DNA from: an uncultured Collinsella sp.
GTDB taxonomy: Bacteria > Actinomycetota > Coriobacteriia > Coriobacteriales > Coriobacteriaceae
Length of the DNA stretch: 63,728 bases
Assembly (NCBI GenBank): GCA_902494565.1
Contig: CABUTN010000008.1
Location: 1-63,728 of the forward strand
Direction of reading: 5' to 3'
Position numbers and translations under genes: made by a program. Below the pieces are notes generated by a model. It was not told where the DNA came from. It was given only the letters and a program-made list of their open reading frames with translations, and made no database searches. Positions 13,630 through 22,900 of the stretch are shown one piece after another. Positions within the stretch are counted from its first letter, which is position 1. Every line of letters starts with the position of its first letter.

Positions 13630-13896
13630 TTAGCCGCGGTCGCGGTTGCCACGAGAGGAAACCACGGGGACGGTGTACGGCAGGAGAGCCATCTCGCGGG
13701 CGCGCTTGATGGCGTTGGCGATGTCATGCTGATGCTGCGTGCAAGCGCCAGTGACGCGACGGGGCTTGATCTTGCCACGGTCGGTCATGTACTTACGGAG
13801 AAGCTGAGTGTCCTTATAGTCGATGAACTCAGTGTTCTCCTTGCAGAACTGGCAGTACTTACGACGCGGCTGACGTGCAGAAAAATCATTAGCCAT
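13630..13896 (-). CDS. rpsR: 30S ribosomal protein S18
   Basis: An 88-aa S18, which pairs with S6 on the 30S platform. It contains RRKYCQFCKENTEFIDYKD and the conserved TGACTQHQ. The CxxC plus further Cys suggest a zinc-binding form. The frame continues 17 codons upstream, but MANDFSARQPRR matches the family start and has AAAGG upstream. Confidence 0.97.
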   Translation of the reverse strand: MANDFSARQPRRKYCQFCKENTEFIDYKDTQLLRKYMTDRGKIKPRRVTGACTQHQHDIANAIKRAREMALLPYTVPVVSSRGNRDRG

Positions 13897-13968
13897 GTCA
13901 AAATACCTTTCATTTGGCAACTTCGGCGAACCGAAGCCGCCTCTCACTCAAAAATAGGTGAACAACCC

Positions 13969-14421
13969 TTAGAACGGGATGTCCTCATCGTAGACGTCGA
14001 CCGCGGGCGGCGTAGCCACCGGTGCGGCAGGACGTGCTGCGGGCGCGGGAGCTGCGGGGGCGTAACCGCCCTGATCGTAGCCACCCTGGCCACCACGGGA
14101 GCTCATAAACTCGATCTCATCGACGATGACCTCAAGCTTGCTCCGGCGCTGGCCGTCGCGCTCCCAAGAGCTGTAGCGCAGCTTGCCCTCGATCGCGACC
14201 TTGTTTCCTTTTGCCAGGAAACGGCTCACGGCCTCGGCGCGGGTGCCGAACATGGTGCAGTCGACAAAGTTGGGATAGTCCTCCCACTCGCCAGTCTGCG
14301 CGTTGCGGCGACGATCGTTCACGGCAACGCCAAAGGACAGAACCTGGGTTCCGCCGGCGGTGGCGCGCAGCTCGGGATCGCGGGTGAGGTTACCGGTGAT
14401 GTTCACTCGATTGATGCTCAT
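13969..14421 (-). CDS. ssb: Single-stranded DNA-binding protein
   Basis: Coats single-stranded DNA in replication and repair. The OB-fold (1-110) starts MSINRVNITGNLTRDPELR, followed by a Gly/Gln/Ala/Pro-rich linker. The acidic tip DEDIPF is the standard docking peptide for partner proteins. 150 aa is typical of actinobacterial and firmicute SSB. It sits between rpsF and rpsR, the widespread bacterial arrangement. Confidence 0.98.
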   Translation of the reverse strand: MSINRVNITGNLTRDPELRATAGGTQVLSFGVAVNDRRRNAQTGEWEDYPNFVDCTMFGTRAEAVSRFLAKGNKVAIEGKLRYSSWERDGQRRSKLEVIVDEIEFMSSRGGQGGYDQGGYAPAAPAPAARPAAPVATPPAVDVYDEDIPF

Positions 14422-14469
14422 AACTCACTACTTCCTCTTGGGGCACAAGCCCAGTCCAAAACGACAGTC

Positions 14470-14763
14470 TTACTCCTGGTCGTCGCGACGGACGATCATG
14501 TGGCGGACCACAGCGTCGGTGATGCGCAGGACGCGATCAAGCTCGGCGATCTGGGTAGGATCTGCGTGGAAGTTGATGAGGGTGTAGTCACCATCGGTGA
14601 GGTCGTTGATCTCGTAGGCGAGCTTGCGCTTGCCCCACTCGTCAACGGAGTCGACCTTGCCAGCGCCCTCAGCGATCGTGGTATCGATACGCTTCATAAC
14701 AGCGAGACGGGTCTCGGGGTCGAGCGACGGGTCAACAAAGAACAGCAGTTCATAAGCCTTCAT
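14470..14763 (-). CDS. rpsF: 30S ribosomal protein S6
   Basis: 97-aa S6 (MKAYELLFFVDPSLDPE...), partner of S18. The start has a strong CCAGAGGAGG site; an in-frame extension of seven codons would cover that site and is rejected. First gene of the operon, with a hairpin leader and a good promoter upstream. Confidence 0.97.
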   Translation of the reverse strand: MKAYELLFFVDPSLDPETRLAVMKRIDTTIAEGAGKVDSVDEWGKRKLAYEINDLTDGDYTLINFHADPTQIAELDRVLRITDAVVRHMIVRRDDQE

Positions 14764-14789
14764 ATTGTCACCTCCTCTGGGCAAATGTG

Positions 14790-14818
14790 GCTTCAGGTCG
14801 TGAAGGTGCGCCTGAAGC
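14790..14818 (-). promoter_or_regulatory. rpsF: Candidate S6:S18 autoregulatory leader hairpin
   Basis: On the minus strand GCTTCAGG and CCTGAAGC form an 8-bp stem around a 13-base loop CGCACCTTCACGA, 27 bases before the rpsF start. The ACCTTCACGA loop resembles the rRNA-mimicking S6:S18 binding motif described for rpsF leaders in many bacteria. Function is inferred. Confidence 0.5.
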
Positions 14819-14834
14819 AGGAAAAGACTTGGTA

Positions 14835-14863
14835 ATAATATCTTTCAACCTCCCAGGCCGCAA
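14835..14863 (-). promoter_or_regulatory. Putative promoter of the rpsF operon
   Basis: Minus-strand -35 TTGCGG and -10 TATTAT are separated by exactly 17 bases, about 75-100 bases upstream of rpsF. The rest of the gap to the tRNA genes (14864-15223) holds no convincing gene. Confidence 0.5.
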
Positions 14864-15223
14864 GAATATGCAGCTACAACCTCATGACCTCCACATATGC
14901 CCATGCTCGCACCACGTTTCATGCGCATTCCAACCAAATGCCGACCAAGAGCTTGACGGATTTGTGGACAAGATACGATGCCGCGGGGACAAGCTGAGCC
15001 AAGCCGCAGGTCAACGGACACAAGGCTGTGGTCGCAAAATGCATACCAGTGGTCCACAGCACCACCCAAAGATTTTTAAATTCATCGCCAAGTCGCTTAT
15101 GAATACCCCTTTTGAACAATTGAGTTGATCAACCACGCTGGTCGGAAGCCGTTTTTTGGCACCTCAAACCCCACTGCAACGCCAAGTGCGGCCAAGCGTT
15201 TTAAAAAATGCCAACTTTTCTGT

Positions 15224-15251
15224 TTGCACTTTGCGATTCCTCGTGTATACT
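15224..15251 (+). promoter_or_regulatory. Promoter of the tRNA-Ser genes
   Basis: -35 TTGCAC and -10 TATACT with a 16-base spacer, 17 bases before the tRNA. Confidence 0.7.
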
Positions 15252-15267
15252 GACTTTCGCATTTAAC

Positions 15268-15358
15268 GGAGAGTTGTCCGAGTGGCCGAAGGAGCACGAT
15301 TGGAAATCGTGTAGGCGTCAAAAGCGTCTCCAGGGTTCAAATCCCTGACTCTCCGCCA
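15268..15358 (+). tRNA. tRNA-Ser (GGA)
   Basis: Acceptor GGAGAGT pairs with ACTCTCC, with G discriminator and encoded CCA. The anticodon loop reads TTGGAAA (anticodon GGA). A long variable arm, as expected for serine, and a standard T-arm GGGTTCAAATCCC. 91 nt including CCA. Confidence 0.97.
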
Positions 15359-15366
15359 GTTAATTC

Positions 15367-15397
15367 CAAAGCAGGCCTTCGAGCCTGCTTTGTTTTT
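15367..15397 (+). terminator. Terminator after tRNA-Ser (GGA)
   Basis: CAAAGCAGGC / GCCTGCTTTG, 10-bp perfect stem followed by TTTTT. Confidence 0.9.
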
Positions 15398-15406
15398 ACC
15401 CCACGC

Positions 15407-15497
15407 GGAGGGGTGGCAGAGTGGTTGAATGCGGCGGTCTCGAAAACCGTTTGGCCTGTATAAGGTCACGAGGGTTCGAATCCCTCCTCCTCCGCCA
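15407..15497 (+). tRNA. tRNA-Ser (CGA)
   Basis: Acceptor GGAGGGG pairs with CTCCTCC (one G-T), G discriminator, encoded CCA. The anticodon loop contains CTCGAAA (CGA). Long variable arm; T-arm GAGGGTTCGAATCCCTC. It follows the other tRNA-Ser after a terminator, so it may need its own promoter or read-through. Confidence 0.97.
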
Positions 15498-15508
15498 TTT
15501 TGGTTGAG

Positions 15509-15535
15509 AAAGCTCCCAAGAATGGGAGCTTTTTT
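15509..15535 (+). terminator. Terminator after tRNA-Ser (CGA)
   Basis: AAAGCTCCC / GGGAGCTTT stem with TTTTT directly after. Confidence 0.9.
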
Positions 15536-15567
15536 GTTATCGAAATACATCTCGATCCCACGCTTCC

Positions 15568-15647
15568 CCAAACGTGTACGTCAGCCTCCAAAAACGACAT
15601 TTTTCGACATCTTTGGAGGCTGACGTACACGTTTGGATTGAGCTCAC
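15568..15647 (+). repeat. Hairpin repeat, left copy flanking the nuclease gene
   Basis: A 25-bp perfect inverted repeat (15568-15592 and 15612-15636; arms contain ACGTGTACGTCAGCCTCC) around a 19-base loop, followed by the inner tail ATTGAGCTCAC. The whole 80-bp unit recurs in opposite orientation at 16758-16837. The nuclease stop codon is only 11 bases inside it. Confidence 0.9.
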
Positions 15648-15657
15648 GGGAGCGACA

Positions 15658-16665
15658 CTATTCGGAAGGTGCCTCCTCGTCTCGCATGCTTTTCCAGTTG
15701 CGGATAAGTGCCTTGCGTAGTTCGTTTTGTTTTCTCTGGTACCCGGTGTCGGTACAGCGAGGCATGCCGAGTGCTTCGCGAATGTTGTTCATGGCGCGGT
15801 GAAAGGCGAGCTGACTACTGAACTGAGCCGAAGTGAGCGTAACGATTCGATATCCCATTTGGGAGAGAACGGCCTCTCGCTCCGCATCTGCTCCCTTGCG
15901 CTCGAGCTCATCGTGAAAACCGCCCTTATATTCGATACCGAGCTCCCTGCGCTTATAGGTCACGAGCGCATCGATTTTGAGCGTTCGAGCTTTGGCGCAA
16001 TGCCAGAGACGTTGAGGGATCTCGAGCGGTTTGTTGAGTTCGATACCTCGTATGCCAACGCCGCCTTCGCTTGTTGGGAGCGAGAGGGCGATTGCCGAAG
16101 CGGTCTCCATAGGCGAGGCCGAGTGATCGTAGATGTGCCTGAGCGCGAGCCGTGCACGTGTGGCACCGGGTTTGCCGGGGTGCCGATCGAGCAGTTCGGT
16201 TATTTCATCCTTGGAGGTGGTGGCTAGTTGCTCGGTATAAGGGTCGGCGGGATTGAGCCTCATGCGATAATCGCCGCAAACTTCATAGCCATATTCGAGA
16301 TATTCGATCCTATCCATCCACTCGGCAGCGAGCGCGAAGGTGAAGGCTTCGTCGGTGATGAAGATTCCGGGCGTCAACTCGTTAATATGCTCGTAGGGAA
16401 GATTTTGTCCAAGAATGTGGCAAACGACGCCTTTGGTACGAATTCGCTCAAATTCGAATACAACCGCGATATCGATAGTCTTAAGCATATCGGACGGAAT
16501 GCCGCAGTCGGTAAGGGCCTGTCGTATGCGCGCAACACGTTGCTGGGTGGAGATGCCTTGTGCGCCTATCTGGTAGTCGTGCCGCGCAAGAGACTGAACC
16601 AAATTCTGGGGTGCATGATGGACAAGCCATGCGGTTTTATGCGAAATGAGAACAGGGGTATCCAT
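15658..16665 (-). CDS. PD-(D/E)XK endonuclease-like protein (DUF559/Vsr-like C-terminus)
   Basis: 335 aa. The C-terminal ~110 residues have the pattern of the DUF559/Vsr-like nuclease fold: KIDALVTYKRRELGIEYKGG (Asp, then E-x-K on the next strand), a His and Glu further on, and the closing MGYRIVTLTSAQF. The N-terminal ~200 residues look helical and Arg-rich; I do not recognise them, though similar N-termini occur in AbiEi-like antitoxin/transcription-factor proteins. RBS GAGAGG. The gene fills the space between two inverted 80-bp hairpin repeats, so gene and repeats look like one cassette. It could be a mobile-element nuclease or a defence protein. Confidence 0.75.
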   Translation of the reverse strand: MDTPVLISHKTAWLVHHAPQNLVQSLARHDYQIGAQGISTQQRVARIRQALTDCGIPSDMLKTIDIAVVFEFERIRTKGVVCHILGQNLPYEHINELTPGIFITDEAFTFALAAEWMDRIEYLEYGYEVCGDYRMRLNPADPYTEQLATTSKDEITELLDRHPGKPGATRARLALRHIYDHSASPMETASAIALSLPTSEGGVGIRGIELNKPLEIPQRLWHCAKARTLKIDALVTYKRRELGIEYKGGFHDELERKGADAEREAVLSQMGYRIVTLTSAQFSSQLAFHRAMNNIREALGMPRCTDTGYQRKQNELRKALIRNWKSMRDEEAPSE

Positions 16666-16757
16666 TGAGGGCCTCTCGCTCTGAGCCGATATCCAACTCT
16701 TATGTCCGTTGAAGTGGGGAAATATACCGGATGCGAGTAAATCAACTCACTCATGCT

Positions 16758-16837
16758 GTGAGCTCAATCCAAACATGTACGTCAGCCTTCAAAGATGTCG
16801 AAAAATGTCTTTTTTGGAGGGTGACGTACATGTTTTG
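16758..16837 (-). repeat. Hairpin repeat, right copy flanking the nuclease gene
   Basis: Inverted copy of 15568-15647, with inner tail GTGAGCTCAAT and hairpin arms containing AACATGTACGTCA and TGACGTACATGTT. Where the left copy has CGTG/CACG in its arms this copy has CATG/CATG, so both arms changed together and pairing is kept. The rest of the gap (16838-16969) shows nothing further except the ribosome site of the next gene. Confidence 0.88.
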
Positions 16838-16969
16838 GATCCCTAGCATTCCAGCAATGCCATGCCAGCATCCGCTGCCGACCGTTTGCCGAGCAATAGG
16901 GTCGCAATCGGCGCCGAACATGTACTATGTACGGGCATTGTCTAAACCCGTAACTCAAAGGACCCCATC

Positions 16970-17659
16970 TTGCCCGTCGTCGCCGCTATGACCATTACCT
17001 CGCATGCATCGGATGCCATGGTCGCTATTCCGTTTTGGCTCGAGATGTTCGCTGTTGTCGCTGCATCGATCTCGGGTGTGCTGGTTGCGCGCGAGCACAA
17101 GCTCGACCTGGTGGGCGCGGTCGCGCTCGCGGTGGTCTGCGGTCTGGGCGGCGGTCTCTTGCGCGACATGACGCTGCAGGTGGGTAACGTCTACATCCTC
17201 AACCAGCCGATGGCGCTGCCGCTTTCCATTGCCACGGCAGCCATCATCTATATTTTCCCGGCAATCGTCGACAAACCCGAAAAACTCATTCCCCTGCTCG
17301 ACATCATCTCGGTCGGCATCTACGCCGCCACTGGAGCAGACAAGGCGCTGGTCTACGGCTTTGCGCCGGCGGTGTGCATCATGATGGGCTTTTTCACCGC
17401 GGTAGGCGGCGGCATGTTGCGCGACGGCTTTATGGGCGTGGTTCCGGGCATTTTCCAACGCACTAACTTTTATGCCATCGCCGCCATCGCCGGATCGACA
17501 AGCTATGTGTGTCTCGTTATGAGCGGCATCATGAGCAATGTCGCCGCGCTGGTCGTATGCGTTGTCGTGACCATGGGTCTGCGCTGGCTCTCGCTGCGCT
17601 TTGACATCAAAAGCCCCACCGAAGAAGATATCGCGCGCTTCTTGCACCGTAAAAAGTAG
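16970..17659 (+). CDS. TRIC-type channel / UPF0126 membrane protein
   Basis: 229 aa with about seven hydrophobic helices and the two-fold repeated motif GLGGGLLRDM and AVGGGMLRDG. Both are hallmarks of the UPF0126 (YadS) family, whose members form trimeric cation channels related to TRIC or carry small solutes. A TTG start is proposed: AAAGGA lies seven bases upstream, whereas the first internal ATG (16988) has no site. Substrate unknown. The gene stands alone between the nuclease cassette and the exported beta-helix gene. Confidence 0.85.
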   Translation: MPVVAAMTITSHASDAMVAIPFWLEMFAVVAASISGVLVAREHKLDLVGAVALAVVCGLGGGLLRDMTLQVGNVYILNQPMALPLSIATAAIIYIFPAIVDKPEKLIPLLDIISVGIYAATGADKALVYGFAPAVCIMMGFFTAVGGGMLRDGFMGVVPGIFQRTNFYAIAAIAGSTSYVCLVMSGIMSNVAALVVCVVVTMGLRWLSLRFDIKSPTEEDIARFLHRKK

Positions 17660-17722
17660 ACAGCACGACCCCTCGAAATGCAACCGAGAGGTTCTTTTAG
17701 AGCGCCCACGCGTTGGGTACCC

Positions 17723-17749
17723 TGTTAGGTATATGCTGAACACCTAACA
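17723..17749. promoter_or_regulatory. Inverted repeat upstream of the 17762 gene
   Basis: TGTTAGGT and ACCTAACA, an 8-bp perfect inverted repeat with an 11-base spacer just before the ribosome site AAAAGGA. It may be an operator or a leader hairpin. Confidence 0.4.
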
Positions 17750-17761
17750 AAAGGATCAAAC

Positions 17762-18907
17762 ATGGCTTTCAATCAAACCGCGACGGCGACGTCACACAAG
17801 ATGCGTCGCTGCCTGCTTATGGCATTCGCGCTCATCGCGCTCGCGCTCACCGCTCTTCCCACGGCGTCATTTGCCGGCACGGATACGGCAGGCAATGTCC
17901 TTGCGACCGACAATGACGCCAATCCGTCCGGCGTCGAGGGTGACCTGTACTGGGCCGGTCAGGCCCTCAACTTGGATGATGCGTCCATCGACCACGATAT
18001 CATCGCTGCGGGCGATACCCTCTCAATTCGCAACTGCACGGTGGGCGGCGCCGTTCGTCTTGCGGCGCGCACCATCGACATTGCCAAGACCACGGTTGAT
18101 GGCAGCGTCACGGTCGTTGGTCAGCATGTCGTGCTCAATTCCGACAGCACCTCCAACTGTTTCTATGCGATAGGCGAGACAGTTGCCCTGCGAGGCTCCA
18201 CCAAGTCGGCAGCACTTGCGGGCGACACGGTGACCATCGATGGCACCGTCGATGGCGATGTTGAGGTTTGGGCCGACAAGCTCATCTTGGGCAAGAACGC
18301 CCGCATCACCGGCACGGTGAACGCGCACGTCTCCGAGGACCCCGAGCGTGCCGCGGGAGCCGAGGTCGGTGCCCTCAAGATCGACCGCACCGAGAACGAG
18401 GATACTTCCACCGTTAACGATGTCATCGGCGGTATCGTCGCCGCAGCGCTCTCGACCTGCTTCATCGCTCTGCTGCTCGAGCTCGTCTTTCCGCGCGCGA
18501 CCGCCAGCGCCGCTGGAATGCTCCACCAGCACCCCGCGCCCCTGTGGGTGAGCGGTCTTCTGGGTACGATTGCTGTCGCCCCCGCCGTCCTACTGCTGAT
18601 TATCTCTATCGCTGGCCTGTCGCTTGCCGGAGCCCTCTTGTGCGGCGTTATCGGCATCGCGTTGGTGTCGAGTGCCTTTGCGGGGTGCGCAATCGCCCGC
18701 ATGGTCGGACACAACCAGAACCGCTACGCCATGGCAGCCGTGGGCGGTATCGCCGCGGGCGTGCTTACGGCAATCCCCCTCGTGGGCGACTTCATCAGCG
18801 GCGTGGCCTTTGTCTTTATGCTCGGCTACGTTATCCAGACCATCTGGCGCAACGCCCGCCTCAAGCCGCAGCAGGCCGCCAACACCCCGGGCCTTCCCTC
18901 CGCCTAG
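17762..18907 (+). CDS. Exported polymer-forming (bactofilin-like beta-helix) membrane protein
   Basis: 381 aa. An N-terminal signal peptide (about 15-38, ending ASFAG) is followed by a right-handed beta-helix domain (about 60-200) with bactofilin-like ladder repeats (DDASIDHDIIAAGDTLSIRN, GSVTVVGQHVV, GDVEVWADKLIL). Then come four or so C-terminal membrane helices (about 225-370). The domain order suggests a surface-facing polymerising module anchored in the membrane, unlike cytoplasmic bactofilins. Possibly envelope stress or shape related; no neighbour clarifies it. Confidence 0.75.
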   Translation: MAFNQTATATSHKMRRCLLMAFALIALALTALPTASFAGTDTAGNVLATDNDANPSGVEGDLYWAGQALNLDDASIDHDIIAAGDTLSIRNCTVGGAVRLAARTIDIAKTTVDGSVTVVGQHVVLNSDSTSNCFYAIGETVALRGSTKSAALAGDTVTIDGTVDGDVEVWADKLILGKNARITGTVNAHVSEDPERAAGAEVGALKIDRTENEDTSTVNDVIGGIVAAALSTCFIALLLELVFPRATASAAGMLHQHPAPLWVSGLLGTIAVAPAVLLLIISIAGLSLAGALLCGVIGIALVSSAFAGCAIARMVGHNQNRYAMAAVGGIAAGVLTAIPLVGDFISGVAFVFMLGYVIQTIWRNARLKPQQAANTPGLPSA

Positions 18908-18914
18908 CCGTCGA

Positions 18915-18951
18915 CCCCCCCGCAAAGGGGACAGGCACCTTTGCGGGGGGG
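18915..18951. repeat. GC-rich hairpin with C7/G10 tracts
   Basis: CCCCCCCGCAAAGG and CCTTTGCGGGGGGG are perfectly complementary around GGACAGGCA-like sequence. It lies between convergent genes and has no T-tract. It may be a dispersed palindromic repeat rather than a terminator, and the ten-G run is prone to length change. Confidence 0.6.
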
Positions 18952-18981
18952 GGGTGCAGACCAACTCAATCCCTGTGCACC

Positions 18982-19017
18982 AAAAAAGGGCGCCGACCAT
19001 CGCGGTCGACGCCCTTT
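18982..19017 (-). terminator. typA terminator
   Basis: AAAGGGCG / CGCCCTTT stem with an inner GACC/GGTC pair, followed by a run of T on the minus strand. Confidence 0.88.
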
Positions 19018-19044
19018 CTTGTTAGACGCTATAAAGCCCAGCGC

Positions 19045-20883
<1,839 letters not shown>

Positions 20884-21000
20884 GTAGTTCCCCTATCTTC
20901 TATCCATATACAAACGGCACGCGTATGCGGCCCGCCCAGCGATACAACGCTCAGCGGGAATATTGAGCCTTTTACCGAAAACTCGTTTATTTTAGCGATT

Positions 21001-21450
21001 TTAGATAAGAGGGGTTTCCTCACCTGCAGGTTCAGGGTCGCTCCACATAAAACCATCGCCGGCACCCATGCCCTCATACAGCACGTATGCCGAAAAACCG
21101 CTCTCGAGCGTGGTTTCGAAGAAGCTCACGAGCAGGGCGTCGTGATAGCCGCCGTCAATTTCGACACAACCGGTGTAGCCGATGGCATAGCGGGCGATGC
21201 GGCCCAGGCCCTCGTCCTTAAGACCCATCTTGTGCTCGGAGATAAAGTTGGTGGCCGCCTCGAGGCACGCCTCCTCGCCATCCTCATCGAGCGCCGCCAG
21301 ATAACGGTTGGAAGCAGCGTCCTCGATCGCCACAACTACACCCGGATTCTCGCCGGCGGCAAGGTCGTCCAAGAACGCACCAATCAGGTCACACACCATG
21401 GCGTCGAGCTCGGCGGAGACGTTACCGGCGTCCTGCATATCCTGTGCCAT
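21001..21450 (-). CDS. Conserved hypothetical acidic protein
   Basis: 149 aa, acidic and without membrane helix or signal peptide. The sequence looks like a compact alpha/beta domain (IAFLDDLAAGENPGVVVAIED...ALLVSFF). I do not recognise it. It is the third of three small minus-strand genes (after the BFN-like gene and a membrane protein), 30 bases beyond the previous one, with GAAGGTC as a plausible ribosome site. Confidence 0.7.
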   Translation of the reverse strand: MAQDMQDAGNVSAELDAMVCDLIGAFLDDLAAGENPGVVVAIEDAASNRYLAALDEDGEEACLEAATNFISEHKMGLKDEGLGRIARYAIGYTGCVEIDGGYHDALLVSFFETTLESGFSAYVLYEGMGAGDGFMWSDPEPAGEETPLI

Positions 21451-21480
21451 CTTTAGACCTTCCCATCGAGTCTGGCGTCG

Positions 21481-21837
21481 TTACAGTTCTTGTGCCTCGG
21501 CAGCGATCTTGGCGGCAGCGTCGCGGGCGCGCATCATATCCATCGCGCGCTTGTCGAGTACCTTGATCTGGCTGGTCAGCATTACTGCATCGACCACACC
21601 CCAGATTACCAAGCCTGTTGAAATCGAAAACCCAAGCGCACCAACTGTACCACGAAGGCGCGAACAGATTGCCGCGACAAGGACGGAGACGACAACCATC
21701 TTGATAAACGAGCCGCGGCGCTCGCGAAGCGTGCGGGCCTGCGTCACATAGGCAATGCGAGCCGCCTCAGAAGCCTCCGAGCGCATCTGGGCTTCACGCG
21801 CGATGGCGGCCGCTTCAGCCGATACGCGGGTACCCAT
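21481..21837 (-). CDS. Small membrane protein of unknown function
   Basis: 118 aa. An Ala/Arg-rich amphipathic N-terminal helix (1-45) is followed by two membrane helices (about 48-65 and 70-90, with a TVGALGFSISTGLVIWGVVD segment) and a charged C-terminal helix. The start MGTRVSAEAAA is preferred because GGAGAGG lies six bases upstream. An ATG ten codons earlier overlaps the stop of the upstream gene (TAAATG) and has no ribosome site, but coupling cannot be excluded. Confidence 0.7.
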   Translation of the reverse strand: MGTRVSAEAAAIAREAQMRSEASEAARIAYVTQARTLRERRGSFIKMVVVSVLVAAICSRLRGTVGALGFSISTGLVIWGVVDAVMLTSQIKVLDKRAMDMMRARDAAAKIAAEAQEL

Positions 21838-21867
21838 CAGCGACCTCTCCGCTCGCGTGCCAGACAT

Positions 21868-22368
21868 TTAGAAGTCATCGGGGGAGAGCGTATGGACGAA
21901 CTCGTCGAACTTCTCGAACTCCTGCTCGTCGTCGACATCCTCGGCGTGGGTGGAAACAGTGCCCAGGCGATTCATGATGTCGTCCTCCACAAACATGGGG
22001 GCATTGCTGCGCACGGCAAGGGCAATGGCGTCACTGGGGCGGGCGTCGATCTTGCGCTCGGCGCCATCGGCCAGTACGACGATCGTCGCGTAGAACACCG
22101 GCGGCTCGGCGCGAACGATCTCGATGCGCTCGAGCTTGGCGCCCAGGGCGTCAACGGTATCGAGCAGCAGGTCATGGGTAATCGGGCGCTCGGCGCGGCC
22201 GCTATCGATGTCGCGGCTGATGGCAGCAGCTTCAAACGAACCAGTCTGAATGGAAAGGGAGCGCAGTGGCGCGGGCGAGTCCGATTTGCTGCTGCGCTCA
22301 CGAAGCACGATAAGCGATGGCACGGGACCGGCGGCCATGACGATGGTCTCTATGTCGACACGAACCAT
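21868..22368 (-). CDS. Bifunctional nuclease-family (DUF151) protein
   Basis: 166 aa, BFN/DUF151 family. It shows the typical TGSFEAAAISRDI, DLLLDTVDALGAKLERIEI and the Ser/Asp-rich core IDARPSDAIALAVRSNAPMFV. Plant and bacterial members have been reported to have RNase/DNase activity or regulatory roles. The C-terminal ~35 residues are acidic. Start MVRVDIETIVMA has CCGGAGGTG upstream. First gene of a three-gene group. Confidence 0.88.
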   Translation of the reverse strand: MVRVDIETIVMAAGPVPSLIVLRERSSKSDSPAPLRSLSIQTGSFEAAAISRDIDSGRAERPITHDLLLDTVDALGAKLERIEIVRAEPPVFYATIVVLADGAERKIDARPSDAIALAVRSNAPMFVEDDIMNRLGTVSTHAEDVDDEQEFEKFDEFVHTLSPDDF

Positions 22369-22507
22369 GGAACACCTCCGGTACATAGTGGTTAACACGC
22401 GGCAGCCCGCCGCATTGAATAGCTATACTACCCAAACTTTCGCACGGCACACAAAATCAAAGCGGTTAATTTGGGACGGGGCCTTCTTGACTACTTTCAG
22501 TAAGTAA

Positions 22508-22538
22508 GAAAAAAGCCTTGAGGCAACGCCCCAAGGCT
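22508..22538 (-). terminator. Terminator of the tRNA-Ile/Ala/Ile cluster
   Basis: AGCCTTG / CAAGGCT stem followed by TTTTTTCTT on the minus strand. Confidence 0.88.
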
Positions 22539-22552
22539 CTTCACAGTTTTGA

Positions 22553-22629
22553 TGGTGGACCTGACAAGATTCGAACTTGTGACCTCCCGGTTATCAGCCG
22601 GACGCTCTAACCAACTGAGCTACAGGTCC
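22553..22629 (-). tRNA. tRNA-Ile (GAT), copy 1
   Basis: Acceptor GGACCTG / CAGGTCC, A discriminator, encoded CCA. The anticodon loop reads CTGATAA (GAT). D-arm TAGCTCAGTTGGTTAGAGCG. Identical to the copy at 22777-22853. Confidence 0.97.
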
Positions 22630-22633
22630 ATCA

Positions 22634-22709
22634 TGGTGGAGGTTAGGGGGATCGAACCCCTGACCTCAGGCTTGCAAAGCCCGCGCTCTCCCAGCTGAGC
22701 TAAACCCCC
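22634..22709 (-). tRNA. tRNA-Ala (TGC)
   Basis: Acceptor GGGGGTT / AACCTCC, A discriminator, encoded CCA. Anticodon loop TTTGCAA (TGC). Four bases separate it from tRNA-Ile copy 1, so the two are co-transcribed. Confidence 0.97.
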
Positions 22710-22720
22710 ACGGAGACAGT

Positions 22721-22765
22721 AATAAACACCCCAGCGGCGACTCGGCTCTCGCTGGGGTGTTTATT
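22721..22765. terminator. Symmetric 16-bp hairpin between tRNA genes
   Basis: AATAAACACCCCAGCG and its exact complement with a 13-base loop. On the minus strand it would end transcription of tRNA-Ile copy 2 or be a processing site. Confidence 0.65.
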
Positions 22766-22776
22766 GCGAAAGAAAG

Positions 22777-22853
22777 TGGTGGACCTGACAAGATTCGAAC
22801 TTGTGACCTCCCGGTTATCAGCCGGACGCTCTAACCAACTGAGCTACAGGTCC
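22777..22853 (-). tRNA. tRNA-Ile (GAT), copy 2
   Basis: Same sequence as 22553-22629 over the whole 77 nt, including CCA. Two identical tRNA-Ile genes 224 bases apart suggest a recent duplication. Confidence 0.97.
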
Positions 22854-22900
22854 ATCGCGCAAGGGATATATTAGACGAGTCGTTACGCGCGCGTCAACAA

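Noticed and set aside
14787..15128. 113-codon frame upstream of tRNA-Ser
   Set aside because: Overlaps the rpsF leader and promoter in antisense; composition unlike neighbouring proteins.
17660..17697. Possible terminator after the TRIC-like gene
   Set aside because: The stem CCTCG/CGAG is short and interrupted; not strong enough to annotate.
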